Shown here: piece by piece, positions 45,801-60,800 of the stretch
How the letters are laid out: the number at the start of each line of letters is the position of its first letter
Position numbering within the stretch: position 1 is the stretch's first letter
Source: Phoronis australis
Taxonomy: Eukaryota > Phoronida > Phoronidae
Assembly (NCBI GenBank): GCA_002633005.1
Contig: NMRA01000144.1
Span: 778,485 to 842,484, forward strand
Direction: 5' to 3'
DNA length: 64,000 nt
Translations under genes and position numbers: made by a program
The notes under the pieces: generated by a model
The model's input: the letters and a program-made list of their open reading frames with translations, nothing else
What the model was told of the DNA's origin: nothing
The model's database searches: none

Positions 45801-48800
45801 TATAACTTAACTTTCATTTTTATCAGCCCAGCCCAGTCAGGCTAGATACGATCTGATTGGAGATTAGAGCAATTATCGCGCGCAGGCCCTCCAATCATAA
45901 ATGCCAGAATGGAGTTAATCAGTCATGTAAGATATTGGCTATGGTGGTAAACTTCCAAACTAGTTGTTGTTGGGCTGTAGAATCGAACAAGTTGGGAGCA
46001 ACAGGATATCGCCGTCATGTCTCTTAGTCATCTGCATATTTCTGTCGTTGTTTATTCACAAATATAATGTTTTTCTATCATTCTATTTTCATTATTATCT
46101 CATCTTTGAACTGCATTATTGTCTAATTGAGCCCTACTTGTTATCGTACGGGACAAAAGACTGAGCTGGGCAGTTAACAAAAGAGCCAGATGTTATCGCA
46201 CGTTCAGCACCCCTCATGTCTGGAAAAGTTACTGAATGACAGAACGCTGTAATGAACTTAGTCCTGATTTGGGGATGGTGCCTGAGAATATCTTTATTTA
46301 TTTTCAATAATATTAAGAATTCAATGTTGAGTTTGCACTTTGTGTATCAAAGCCATAATTGAAAATAAAACAGCAGAAAGGACAGTGTTTTCACAATTCC
46401 ACAATGATGTGGTGAAAAGTTTAAAGGAACATTTAACTAATTCCGTATTTGGACTGTTGCATATGCAACCGGTTACACTCATTAATTCCACACTCATACT
46501 GAAGCCTAGGTGTCGAAATTCGTACTGCGGGTATAGTGTTTGTTGATCCTGGGTGTCGGGGATTGAAGCTGGACGTTAGTGGCGCGGCCTGAGTTGGAAC
46601 CATTTCTACAACCTGAATAACAAAATTAGGTAAAAGTATGAAGCAACGGGAATTGATGATGTAATTGAACTAGATTGTAAAAGTTAGATATGAAGTCAGA
46701 GCTGTTGTATCTTCATGTGTCTTTATAAAATTAAGCTCTGTATAATATAATGACAAATGTTATGTTATTTAATACTGTACTGAAGGGGAATGCCTACAGT
46801 TTTGGTATTCTGTTTCACTATTGAAGTATTCAATAATAATATATAATAACTTTATTTGAACAAAAGGCTACCAACCCACAGTTCACGGTATTATATACAA
46901 ATATTATTCATGCTTACACACTCATGAAAGATTTAATATTTCGTTTCTCATCATTGCCTTTTTATGCGCCCACATATTTATATGTGGACGCATTATGTAT
47001 ATACATTGAAGTATTTTTATGAGCACTTGCTGTTGTCGAGTTAAAAAGAGACCTGATATCATGACAGAGTGGTATGATCTACTCGTTCTGGGCAACGTAA
47101 CATGAAGTGCTCTTCTGTTTCAACCTCTCCTATGTTACAAGTGTTACAAGTTCTTTCACTTCGGGGAATAAATTCTTCTGCTGTTTTCTAATATGTGAGT
47201 GGAACCTCCAACGTTCGCATTCTAAAATATCTGCTGCTGCGTCATCTCCTCCGCAAGACAACTCCGACTAATTCCTCTATAAAATTTGCACTTGTATTTT
47301 GTACTACTAACAACCAACTTTGAAAGCTAACATCTATCAGCCTTTGTTTGAATTCCGACAAAAAATTGTGTTCATCACCGTTCCTGGTTCAACCATATAT
47401 ATGACCGAAACCTGTTGTATACAACAAATTTTAATGCTAGGTACTGTTCCACTGGCGTTGACTATGCATGCAGCATGTTATAATTATCTAATATGCATCA
47501 GTCTTGGCAGGACAAGGTGGAAGTAATTACCAGGAGGGTGCTTGCTCAGTTACAAACACAGGCTTATAATCCTTTTCACCATATTTTTAGTAGGTGTAGG
47601 GTGTATAGTGTGGACCCTTGGCTGAAATAGGTAACGGTTGCTCAGGGGCATGTTATTCTATGGTAACTCATGGTGTGGACTTAGGATTTGTACTTAGCTT
47701 GGAGGTTCTTGACTATATTTTTAAGAAGGGGTTCAACTCATACCCCCAATTAGACATTGGAGGGGAACAGATTTGCAAGAAGTTTTCATGAAACACACCC
47801 TTACGTATAGTTTTTTTTTTCAACAATGCTCTCCTTTTGTAGGGTTTATTCCATAAAACTAACCATTTTCCTCCCTGTCTCTGCGGAATTTATTACCCAT
47901 AAAGCCTGAAACAGTTCAGAAGTAGTTTAAAATGAGTACATCTTTTCCAAGCAAACCTGGTGTTGATTCGTGTAATTGGAAATTCTAACTTTTAGCAGAA
48001 AATCAAGCTCCTTTTGTGTAGAATGAAATTAAAAAGGACTTTTTGGAGGAAACTTGGTCAGAAAAGGCACCCTTTTGTAGGGAATGGGGTTGTGTAAAGC
48101 CCTAATTGAAATGTCCTGTTTACCTCTTCCGTTGGAGTTCCCTCGGGCCTCAAGGGCTTAGACTGCATGATATTATTCACTTGATAGCTTATATAATTTT
48201 ATTTATTTATTTATTTATTCATTTTATTCTTATATGTTGTGTAAGTATTTTACTTTTCAAGTCCAGAGAATTTGCAAAATAGGTTCAGTTTTTGCAGGAG
48301 ACCACATAGCCCCATGAACACAGGCTAAAACCTGAAACAATTGATTTATTGCAATTTTATCTTGCCAGACAATCCGTCGACTTGAAAATGGAGGATTACT
48401 AAATCCAATTGCATGTTGCCAATCAGTTACAGAAACAGATCACACGGCTGTCACTCCTCTTCAATAATTTCACTTAGTCCAATAATGACATTATAGTGTC
48501 AGAAAGTTAATTTAGAACACACAAGGTATTTGATGTTAAGGAAAAACATGAACGCTGACTGAAGAAAAATTACTAAAAATGAAGTCACGCTCTATCAGTG
48601 GCTTCACTATGGATCTCATGCTTTTCATTTATGTGGGAATCGTGTGTCCACTGTGTGGTTCAGCTCTAAAACACAAAGTGCAGACTGCACAGATTGTTAT
48701 ACATTATTGGGTTGCGTAAAATGTTAGAAGTCATCTACCGGATAACTCGGGGTCCGAAGTTTTATCTGTATACTCGAAATTGAAATTGAAATTATAAATT

Positions 48801-51800
48801 TGGCATTTTCCACTCTACTTATGTACGAAAAAGTGTCCGTTATTCTGTGCTTGCGCACCCTGTGGTTTGAGATTCAAGCTACGAATTTGAGTAAAAACTC
48901 CAAATTTCAAGTTCATACTTGCACTGGTTCAACCTTAATGCTGGGGTCATCAAGTGCAAACTAGGATTAGACCATTATCCATTTATGTCATTAGATATTC
49001 AACCATACCACAAAAGCAGAATTAAGACGATGTCAAAGGTAGTTTTGAGTTTGATTTTGAGTAGAAAGATTAGGTGACGGGTCATGATTGCTGCATAACG
49101 TGAAGTGTATGATGTGTAACAGTCACAATGTCAAATGTGGTAATGAGATGGCATTGGTTGATAACCAGGCTATGATTATTCATAATAATAGTAAAAATAG
49201 TAATAAATTTATTAGAATCACATCAGTACAAACAAGTAAAAGGAAAACATAAAAACATAAGACAAAAAATACGTAAAAGTGCCAGACACGGATAACATAA
49301 AAACTCAGACTTATTTCCATTATGGTCCGTAAAAAAGATGAGGTGATTGGGAAACTTTTCTGCACTGCATTAAATTGAGTGTTTCGGTCTAAATTAAGGA
49401 ATTTTTGCCATGATCATAAATGCTCCTTTATTTTACTCAGACAGTGGCACATTTGATAATTATCTTTAAACTGAACTTTACTGTGCCTTGAAAAGTGCCC
49501 TAGTCCCTTTTAACAACTGTGAGTCACAATCATGGCTTTAGTATGTTCATTTTGAATTTGATGTTAATCACGGTTTCCCTCTCCCTTGGGTCGAGCAATT
49601 ATGGGTTGTTCTCAGCTATGTTACTTTCAGTTAAACTGTATTGACTGTCTGATTAACAAGTAAAATCCCATGGATTTTAAGACTTTTCTTTTAAAACCTA
49701 ATTACGTCTCACGTTGTTTTGTCTGGAATTGGGTATTTTGCATTGGTTAGGAATGTCTTAATATTCAGTCTTCAATGAGTCACAACATGCTATAATTTAA
49801 AGACCTCCACCAAGCCACGTTTTATGTACTCTTGAGATGAGTCGGATATTTCTCATTAAGAAAGGTAATCAGTTCTTCTTTGGTTCGTAAATGTTCCTTA
49901 TAAAATGAAAAACTTAATTCAATGTTTATACATGAATGATGATAATAAATTCATCTATTAATTCTGCATACATGCTTGGTTTTCAGGTGAAACTTAAATC
50001 AGCTGAAACGTACATTCTCTCACACGTTTCAACTGTATTCTAAACTTAAAAATAGTCCAGGGCAACATTTTTGACCTGAGCAGAACCCCAATTATAATAT
50101 TCATAAATCGGGCTACCAGATTTTTTGATTTGATGAAAAAAACTGGTCGAAAATGGAAGTTGCTTAACATAATTGTATGACTTGGTGAAATCGTGGTTGT
50201 GATGTAGTAACATCATTTTTAAAATCTATTGGTCTGTTTACACAGACTCTACCCTCTCTGCACATTGGCGCGACAGTTCGGATGATCTCCAGTCAGATGT
50301 TGCAGTGTCATTAGAACAATAGGCATGGGTGCATGTTACACTCATGGTGGACATAGGGAGTGTATTGGAATTAGGAATATAAAACCTTAAGGTGGCCAGA
50401 GAAATGACCAAGAGAAACATACCAATAAGTAAATATGCTTTATCTGAATAGACCATTAGATTTTAGAAAATTATGTAATCATGGCTGTTTATGAGAGGGA
50501 AATGTGTAAAGTGGGAGGAATGAGCTGTATGTTGTTTGAGCTCATTGGTTGGAGTAACTCATCTCTGTAATTACCACTCATAATTCACAGTGAACAAAAT
50601 GCTCGTGGCTCTGACTAATCACCCATCCATGTAGTGTATCATTAACAAAATAATTTTCTGCTGAAGTCCCCTGTGAACATGGTAATTCAAAAAGTTTTAA
50701 TGATTGTGTATATTAAATGTTTGTGTGGTCAAAAATTGTGATTGTTTGCTACATTTTTTATTTGTCATGCGGACTGAAATTTCAACAGTTTTCAAACTCG
50801 GTTCACTCCAGCTTTTAAAACATCTTTAGCCTGATAAATTGAATGTCAGCATAGATCTGATTGTTGTTGTGGGCTAAGATAGTTCTTCAATTATTTCGCA
50901 CAAAAATAATTCCCAAAAATTGTAATTTTTCAAAGCCAGATAACCCCGCTGCAAATGATCAAAATTTCATCCGAAGTTACTTTATATTAGACCAAATTTT
51001 TGTCAATGTTTAATTTTGTTCAAAATTTGACTATATTAAAATTTTCTTGTTAGCCAGTTAATGGTATGACAAATAAGTGAGGAATTATCGTATATCTTGA
51101 ATGTTGCCGAATTCTTCTTTCGTCATGTCCTTATTGTGTTTCAGGCTTTACCTGTCATCAGATCAGGATTTTATATTTCCACAGAGAGCATAGAATAAGT
51201 CAGAATTGTTAGTCTTTTTTCATGTTATATGATGGTCACATTATGTGACCTAGAGTTAGGTCTGAAAGCATATCTGTCCCGACACACTGATTTATAACAG
51301 CACAATGCATAGAATGTTTTTCGGTGAACGGTTGTGAAGAAAATCAAAAGAATTTAAAGGTAACACAAGTTTCTGCCTTGCGTAAAGATCATTTTGCTGT
51401 ATGTACTGTGCAACATCATCATGAATTTCTACCTGTTGTCACAAATCATTCTGTTAATATTGATTTTTATTTTTATTGATTTTGTTATAGACTTTGATAG
51501 AACCATCACTGAAGGAATTCTCAACCAAGGTATCCCAGCAACCAATATCATTCTCATAACTCGGCAGTTCACTGGTGTGCCTGATGATGTTGATGACGCA
51601 TGGCTGAAATGTCACAAGAACTTCATCTGTCAAGAGGTCGATATCGTGTCAGACGAACTCCTCACAAATCTCAAATCCAAGCTGAAAATGAAGACTGTTG
51701 GAGACAATGTTCTGGAGTTTGAAACCCCGTGGAATGACTCTGGAGTAGATGAATCGTATTTGGCATCTTTGGATGAACGGTTCTTTGAACTGGCCAGTAA

Positions 51801-54800
51801 ACACATTGCTGATGCTGTAGAAGAAAAGAAAGCTCAAAACAATAACTTATGTGGTAGGTCCTATAATAGTGTAATATGTCAGTGGTTGAGTTACGCTAGG
51901 TTTTTATTTTATGCAAATGATCTTTTTGATAGCTACTGTTATTGATGTGCCACACAGTAAACTTAATACCAATTACCAGACACCAGCTTCCTGGGACATG
52001 TGTCAGGTTCTTAACAATGTTACTTTTGATGGATTGTTTGACAAACATTTTAGACTCAGCCTGTCAATTCTGCAAAATAACGTTACTTTTCAGTTGTTTT
52101 TTTACATCTTATTTTATGTTTTCATGGAATGGTTTTGGCTAACCAATTTTTACTTAACTTTTACAGTATTTACTATGATTGTGACAGAATACACCAGAAA
52201 AGTAACAACTGGCCATGTAGTCATTGCATTTTCAACTGCTCACAAAAAATGCATTATTTCACCTATTAGACCTGCTCTATTATCTTATATACGGGATTTT
52301 ACCATAGAAATTTTTTCTCAAGAAAGCCTACGCAAAAACTCAAATCATAAAAAATTGCTTTTTCAGGCATTTCCAGTGTTCTGTACAGAGAATTAAGTCA
52401 GCAGCTATCATTCTGCCAGTCCGTAAACCAGTCATTTCAAGGAAGGTCTGACGTTTTGGCCAAGCTCAACCAATATCTGCTCACAGGTCATGTGACCAAA
52501 ACCGAGGATCTCAGCACGCGTCACCCACTCATCCTGCACGGGGAGAGTGGCTCGGGGAAGAGCGCCATCTGTGGAGTGTTGGCAAAAACGTGGCAGGCTG
52601 TTCAAGGATGGGAAATGGGTGTGTGCTGTGCGAGGTGAGGTTTCTGACAATGTCAGCTAGTGTTCGTCTATGATAACACCCAGGTTCAGGCTAAATTATG
52701 TCCACATGCAAAGTTTCCAAATTTTCACTCATTCTCATTGGCTTACCAACTACCTCAATTTGTATGTTTGAGACTGCCTTGAAATGGACTGTCTTTTTCA
52801 ACACCCTTCTCGCGCAAATTGTAGCTCCCAACTACACGAAACTTGTTGACCATTGAATAACAAACGGTCAGAGTTGCAATTGCACCTTTTCTTATTTTGG
52901 TGGCCCGAAAAACGTCCATACTCTCCTATTACACAGCTGTAGGAATATGCCCAAGCTCTGTAAGACCTTATTGTATCGAGTTTCTGTGTACAGCATTATA
53001 GACTTTGTGTGAGGTTATGAACCAAGATTTTGTCCTTTCTTCCCATGCACAGGTTGGAAACTTGCAAGTGGACTATTGTTTTGGTGTCAATCATTAAGTG
53101 ACAAGTGACATCTTATGGCTTTAATTTAAATGATCAATAAAGAATAGATAAATAGGCATAGCTATTGATCATCTTCGAAATCTAAATGCCCTTTTCTTAG
53201 TTTATGAAGACCCTCTTCTGAGAAAATTATTTTGTTCATAGTTTTTTGTGCTTCATGTCGTGAACACATCCACTAAAACAAGAAACTGTAGGAACACCGC
53301 ATTTATCCACCTTCACTCTTATCAGGCTTCTATTGTGAGTCAGCATGCGTGAATAATTGGCTGATAAGCCACCTCTGGAACTACTTTGGGCTCATAACGT
53401 TTAATCGTCATGAGAGACCGTCCGGAGTTGGTATATGGTGCAACTCGGGGCGGTCTGGGGTCTTCAGAAAACCTCAGTTAAACTGTGAGTCTACACCAAT
53501 GTGATAAACGAGAGTAGTTCTACTTGCTGCGTCAGCTGCTGGTATGCTTATCTCTTTTATGACACACAATGTGTGACTGGGCAAAGCGTTTTTAAAATAA
53601 TGTGGATAAATCAGTGGAGTGTGAGACCCCTGAGGTCCCTGTCCAGTCCTCACGGCAATTTTACGTTATGTGAATGGATGACCAGGCCATAAAATGATAA
53701 TTAGCCAAGACCAGTTACTATAATGCAACAAAGGACAAGTAATAATGTCTTGCATCACCTAGCCTTGGTGGAAAGCTGTATACTGTATTGGCTCAAACAA
53801 ACGCTTAGAAAAATTCATTTCACGGGGAGGGGACGCTTATTGTAGTGAGCCTACGGCAGTTGAAACCCGGTTTCCCAAACGGGTAAAATCGGAAGCTAGG
53901 ATTCATCAAATTTACGCTCTGTGACGTATTTGTAGCCTATGACAGCCTTTCTACAAAATTGTGGTGCATTGCTATCAACTTCCGTTGTTAAATTACGATA
54001 ATTTTTCAAAAAATTGTGCTCATCACAGGGCGAAAACTTGCCGACTGATGCGTCGCTGAATCGCGATCGTCAATAGGAAAACTTGTACTCTTGAATAAAA
54101 ATATAGTTTCGACTCAACAAATTACCTGAAATCTTCCTGATGTTTTACAATTTTTAAAGTTCCTGTGGAGTCCAGATTAATTGCGATTAAGTCCAAATGT
54201 GCGCTACATCGTACTCCACAACACGAGAAAAATCTCTGGATGAACACACATGTTGTTGTCACGTGACGTTTGTTTTGAAGGTCGTCTGCGTATGAGAGTG
54301 AGTGAGCGTGCGTGTGCGGGTCATCGACGATAGACTTTTTTGTTACAAAAGGCGGAGGATTATGCAAGAAAATGGCGTTTACTAGATTGTTTTTCACTTA
54401 AACGGCTGTAACGTGCAAGGTGAGTGCGCTCGCAGAGTCACATCTCGGAAGTTTCCGGTTTGACGGATGACAAAGAACGATCTCAATGAAATTACACAAA
54501 GTCGTTTTAGAGCTTGTAATAGCTATACAAAACGTATTTTGAGTATTAAAATGCATTTTTTCCAAAACCTAAATAACACACGGAGTAGTTCTACATTTAT
54601 ACAATCCTAACTTGGGGCCTATATTTTTGTATTCGTGCGCGCCGAATGAAAGTAATCGTGAGTGTTTCTGTGTTGCAAAATCTCTTATCCTGGGCCGATT
54701 TGAAAAATTCAAAGTTGTATTCGTATTTGTTTTCGCTCCTCTTTTCAAATATTACAGTAAAAACTACGTAAAATTCTCTCCATAAAAAGTACAGTTGTTA

Positions 54801-57800
54801 GGCTAGACTGTAATCAGCTGATCATATCCGCATGAGCGAAGTCAATTATCCTCGCTCGTGACTCGATGAATAGAGCAGCTTGGCAGCATCCCTTTGAGCA
54901 TGAGCCGAGCGCGTCTCAGCCAAGGTGGATAAATACGGTCTAGTTCAATTTTCCATACCCCGCCGTTTACCTTAAACACCGGGGTTAGAACCAATTTTAT
55001 TTAGTGGGAATGTTCATAGCATGACTTGCAACTTGGCACAAAAAAACATACACTAAAAGCTTTGTTGACGGAGATTCGACAAGAGTCATGTCTGATGCAT
55101 TCAAAGTGAATGATTTTAGGGACTATATGCTGTTCGTTTAAGAGAAAATTTGATTTATTGTTTTTCTTGTCAAAAATCGACCCTTTGACATTCTTTCAAT
55201 AAGGAATCTCTCACCATACCTATAGTTACATAAGTGAGAGCCATGACTCAAAGTGGCCATCATGGAATATCTAAGGACTTAGGGACAACTGGTATAACTT
55301 GGACACACTATTATTGAATTGAGCAAACTAATCCATCAAGAGAGCGAAAGAGTGAAAAATACTGATTAGTTTGGCATCTTAACCATATCAGCTTAATGTG
55401 TATAGGCGTGACATTGCATATAATGTACTGAACAAAGTCTTGCCATTTGCTCAGGACTGTTGCCATCCCTGGTAGGTGTACTGGCTATATTCAGCATGAT
55501 ATATCATTATTTATTGGAGGGATCATCTAAATCAGATACTCTGTTGTTATGACCTGGTCTGATGTCATTATAGTCTTGTGTTGGTGAAATCTTACACACA
55601 GTGTGAGTTTTCACAAAACTTCTCCGCCTGTACCATTGGTAAAGCTTTAAGTTGTAAATTGCTGAATCTCTTTATTATTTTTCAGGTTCGTCGGAGCTAG
55701 CTCACTGCCCAAAACTATGCTGGCAACTCTTCATAGCATCTGTCAACAAATAGACTCCGCCTATAGCCTCAGTCTCACACAGTTCTGCAAGGTACATGTA
55801 TTTCACATCTTGATGGGGAACAAGTTTATCTCATACATTTAAACTTTGTTATATCAATATTTACAGATTCCAAGAGGTAGGTTATGCTGGTGCTGGTTTA
55901 ATATATGTACCATACCATAGGTTTTACCTCATCACCATATACGTAAATGAGCTTCTAATCCAACGCTTTTCTGTAACTGCATGCGGTGATATAGGCTTTT
56001 CTATTCTCACAATTTCTAGCATAGTTTTCAAGTGCAATCTTTTAGAGCACCTGAGATCTGGTTTGCCCGTGAATGGGATTATCTATATATCTTCTTTATT
56101 GTATACATGGTCACCAGACTACAGAATTTAAATGTCAGAACACTTCTGGGACATGGTGTTAAATCCTTTAAAACATGTTCATACTTTCAAACATAAATTT
56201 TACTTGTTTGACATACATACTAGATCTGTGACAGCAGAAGTGCACAGTCCTGGATGCATTGTGTGTTTTTAGACTATTTGAAGTCTCTTAATTTATCCTC
56301 TATCTTATTTGAGCAATAGTAATGAAAATACATTTAATCTGTTAACAGAATGGTAAGCAGCTTTATACAGCCATAAAAGAAACAATCTCATCCCAGCCGC
56401 CTCAGCACCCTCTATTGGTCATGATTGATGGCTTTGATCAGCTTGTAGATGGCGATGTTGAGTCGTTGTCATGGTTACCCAGGGATCTTCCACCTAATGT
56501 CAGAGTGATCATCTCATCTTCTAAGCCGGATGTATTCAAAGTAAGATTTGCCATTGATAAACATTATTTATCAACTTGTAAGTTGTTTTGAGAATCACTG
56601 TATTTTGTTATGAATAGGGCCAACGGTTTTGAGTCACGTTTTGACATATTGTCTTTTACTTTAATATCCATGAAATGTGTTTTTAATGGTGAGGTTTTGG
56701 TACTGTGGTTCAGCCTGCAGTTACCTCCATCGTTGCCAGAGTTAATATTGTCAAACTGTTCTCAACTCAGGTGATAAAGAGCACTTTTTTCTTGTGGGAA
56801 GGTGAGTGAATGTTAAGTGAATCGGACGTGTGATGGTGATCCTCTCGTGCAGTCCGAGTTGAATGCAATACACTTGACAGGACTGCATGCAGAATTTTGT
56901 GTATTATGACTGGAAAGCAAAGTTCATTGATCATTTGGGTAATTAGTACGATTAGTGGCTTAGAATTTTGCAGAGGGTTGTAAATTGTTTGTGTCATTCA
57001 CACACAATAAGTCTTTTGAAACTGATATGCAAGGTTAGTGAAAACAGTTTTGTGAACCCTGCTCTTAGTCATATAACTGTCACTGTAGGTCTATGCAACG
57101 AAGGGTTTATGGTCCTGGTTGAGAATATAACTGTTTTATTACCTCCTATTGATTCTAAATACCCAAGCCCAGAATGATATCTGTTTTTTCTATCAAGATC
57201 TAATTTTTGTCACAGACAATGGCTCAAACTGAAGCATTTTTCTCACTCTGTGCCTTGCACTTTGTCATTTCTGTTTTATAAGTTCATCAAAACTTAATTG
57301 GTCTCATTAATCACTAAACTAACTGCTTAGACATACTTGTGTTTATTTCACATTTCTAATCTTATTCTGACATCTGTTATCATTTCAGAACATCGTCACA
57401 GACAATGACTACTACCTTAGTGTGCGACCTCTCAATGTAGATGAATGTTCGGCCATTTTGGGCCATGCACTGACATCGCACAACCGCACATTAACCTCTG
57501 AACAGAAAAAGTCTATTGTTAACGATTTAACTACTCAAGGTTTGGCACTGTATGCCTGCACTGCGGCGGACATTGCCCGAAAGCTGAGTAGCTTTTCTGT
57601 GGACAATTTGTCTTGTGATAGTATTCAGGAGCTGGTCTGCCAATTACTTGACAAACTCGAATCAATACACGGCAAGGAGATTGTTTCCTGTATTATCACT
57701 TATCTATGCATCACCTGCAATGGGCTGTCAGATACTGAAATACTAGACTTGCTTTTCTGTGATAACCGCGTCAGTGACTCTTGCAAAGAACAACAGTTGC

Positions 57801-60800
57801 CGAGGAAATCGTGGCCCGTTCTGCGTGGACAACTGACCGGACTAGTGATCTGTCTCACTTCCCAGGCTGCCTCTGTTTATGTTTTGGCTAATCGAGCAGT
57901 GAAAGATATTGTTGAACAGAGGTATGCTGTCAAACTTCTTGGTTCCAGAGAAATATTATTGAAGTATTTCAGTGGACAGTTGGGGTCTTGTTGTGTTATG
58001 GAGAGTCGTAGACACTGCCTGGAACTACCATTAATGCTGTCACTGGCACAGATAGGTAATGCAAAAAGTCTCTTATTTGATATTGATTGGCTGTCTCGCA
58101 AGCTTGTTTCAGCGGGAGTCTTCAGCCTGCTTTGTGATGTTTACCAACTTAGGCTCCAAGATTCCACTTGTAAAGACTTGGAGTTGTTACAAACCTTACT
58201 CACATCGTCATCACTGTGCCTGTTGAGTCACCCTAGTCATCTACCACTGAAACTGAAGACACTTCTTGAACCCCAGCTACAATCGCAGGACTGTCCTTTA
58301 TTAAAAGGCCTGTGCAATGATCTACAGGGGACATATATGCTGCCTTCAGCAGAAATCTTAGCAGAGACTTGTGGTTTAAGGTCAGGTGACGACATAAAGA
58401 AGTCTGTAATCATGGGTATCTTCCGCATTCCTTCCTGTCCGAATCATGTGGTTTCTGTTGCAACAGACAAAGGCGAAGTAAGTGTTTGGGATGTCAAAAG
58501 TCAAAAGCTGATGCGGTGTCTTTCTGGAGTGGCCTTGCCACGTAATGTCAAAATGGTGGATGCCGACAAAGCTGTTGTTCTTTGCAACCGTGAACTGAAG
58601 GTGTACAATCTCAATGAAGGCACTATGCAGGCAAAGATGAAGGGGGTGCTGAATGTGAAGATGCCGTACTTCGGTATTCATGATGCTGACCATGTGGTGG
58701 CCCTGTCACGAAACAGGATGTATGTGAACATCATGAACATGCACACAGGTGACATGGCTGCCACATTCAAGGTCGGTGAGGATCGTTTTCTCAACAGCCT
58801 CGTTGTCAGTCAGAATGGTAACATGTGCGTCTGCGGTGATGAGGTTCAAAAGCCATTCCCACTGCTTGTCTGGGATCTGCCCAACCGGAAGCTAGTACAT
58901 GACTTCCGTATTGCCGGCCACGAATTCTGGACAGCCATGTCAGCCATTACTAATGATGGTCACTACTTTGTCTGTGTCTGTAAGGTATGTGGAATTTTCT
59001 TTTTGGACAAATTGTTCAATTTAAAGGTATATTGAGTGTTGTTTTAGTAATATGACTGTTACCTTGAGACATCCTGTTTCACAAAATGACGAGTGTCTAA
59101 CGTCTTGATTTGATTTTGCTCACCTCATTAATGTCATAAAACTATGTGCCTGTTGTCTGTTGGCAGTCCGGTCAGCTGGCTCTTCATTGTGTTAGCAGGG
59201 AATGGGATAATTGAAGCTTGCACTTTAGTGCATAAATTTAATTGGGTTTTGACTTGAATTTTCACCTGTACTTAAGATCTGCCAAGAAGCCCACCTCCCA
59301 CTATTTCTGAATTTTGTTTTTTTTTTTAAGTGCACATCCTTGGCTTAACACCCACTTCGAGTTTGCGATTGAGACTTCCTTTTGAGTTCCCTAATTTAAT
59401 CACCCCTGGGCATCAGTGTTAATAGCCTTTTCCTGTACAGTGCTGATTTTGTTCACGTTGTTTTGCTGTCCGACGATGATTTTTTAGTAAATGAACGACC
59501 ATATTTTGCAACAACAAATGGGAAGTAGTGGTCAATGATATATATTAAAAACAGCCTTGCATTAGACATTCTGTACAAAGTGCCCTTTGCTATACCTATA
59601 CATTTCAAGCTTAACTGTGGCTGTTTTACTTTGTCATAGGTCATGAGCCTTTTTATTTTTTATTATTTATGTTGTTGACTTTGATATTTGCTTGGTTTTC
59701 ACTTGGCAGGAGCTGGATGAGCCAGCACCCAACTTCCTCATTGTCTACGACTTGCAGAGTGGTCAGCTGTTTAAGAAGTGGAAGCCCGAGTCCAACACAA
59801 CAGCTGTGGCCATCTCATCTGAGAGTAACCTGGTGGTCAGTGCCTGTGAGGACATGTCAGTCATAGTCTGGGATATGGTGGCTGGCTCTGCCAGGTAACT
59901 TGTTAATGAGCTCATGTGCTCTTTAGGAGTTAGTGCCTTTATGGAGAATGTGATGTGCAAATCAACATGAATAGAATACGGGAATTAGTTTGTGTGGATT
60001 TGATGTAGTAATAGGGCCATCCTGGATTACACGGCGGTAGAACTCCCCTTTATTTCGGAGTTAAGAAAGCACGTGACCTCGTTTTGTAAATCAGGAACAT
60101 TTTTATGTCTCACTTTGATGTCAGGAAGGCGAAGAATTTCACATCCCACTTACACGGGTGTTTGTCCAGTTAATAAACTTTCTCACGTCGAAGTTGCAGC
60201 CCACAGCACAGCTGGCAGTAATCATGACTTTGTTGGCATTGGAAGCAGAATAATGCAACTGAGGAAAACTTGTAAAGAATCAGACAACAACAAATAACTT
60301 ATGATAACTCCAATGGCATAAAAACGAGGTACATAATGTGCCTGACAGATGTTCACTGCATGGTGGGTAAATACAGTGAGGTTAGAGTGATGCCGTGGAA
60401 TCTGGGATGGCCCTATTGATCTCATAAAGGCAACAAAAAGTATTACTTGTGTGCGTTAAGTTAGTTGAGTACGACATACATTTACTGGAAATTAAATTAT
60501 GAAAGATTTTTTAGGTTTGAAGCTAAAATTAAAATATGCGTAGTGTTACGTCATGATGCTATTAAACCGTTTATGCTGTAGATAAATTTGTGTGTGCAGT
60601 TGAATCATTTCACATTAAGGGAAAGTAATGTTAGGAAAAGCATAAACATTGGTGAAGTTAATGTGCCATGATCAGTTGTCACTGTAAAATCATCAGAATG
60701 TTCTAAGCTGATTTATGTTTTGTGTACCTACTGCAAAATGGATGTGAATGTGTACAGACTAGCTTCAACTTACACTTAGACGGCAGTATAGTATCATGAA

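Noticed and set aside
51394-51490. Hydrophobic N-terminal extension of the exon 5 frame, like a membrane segment
   Set aside because: It lies upstream of the TTGTTATAG acceptor in intron sequence; joining at 51491 restores phase with exon 4.
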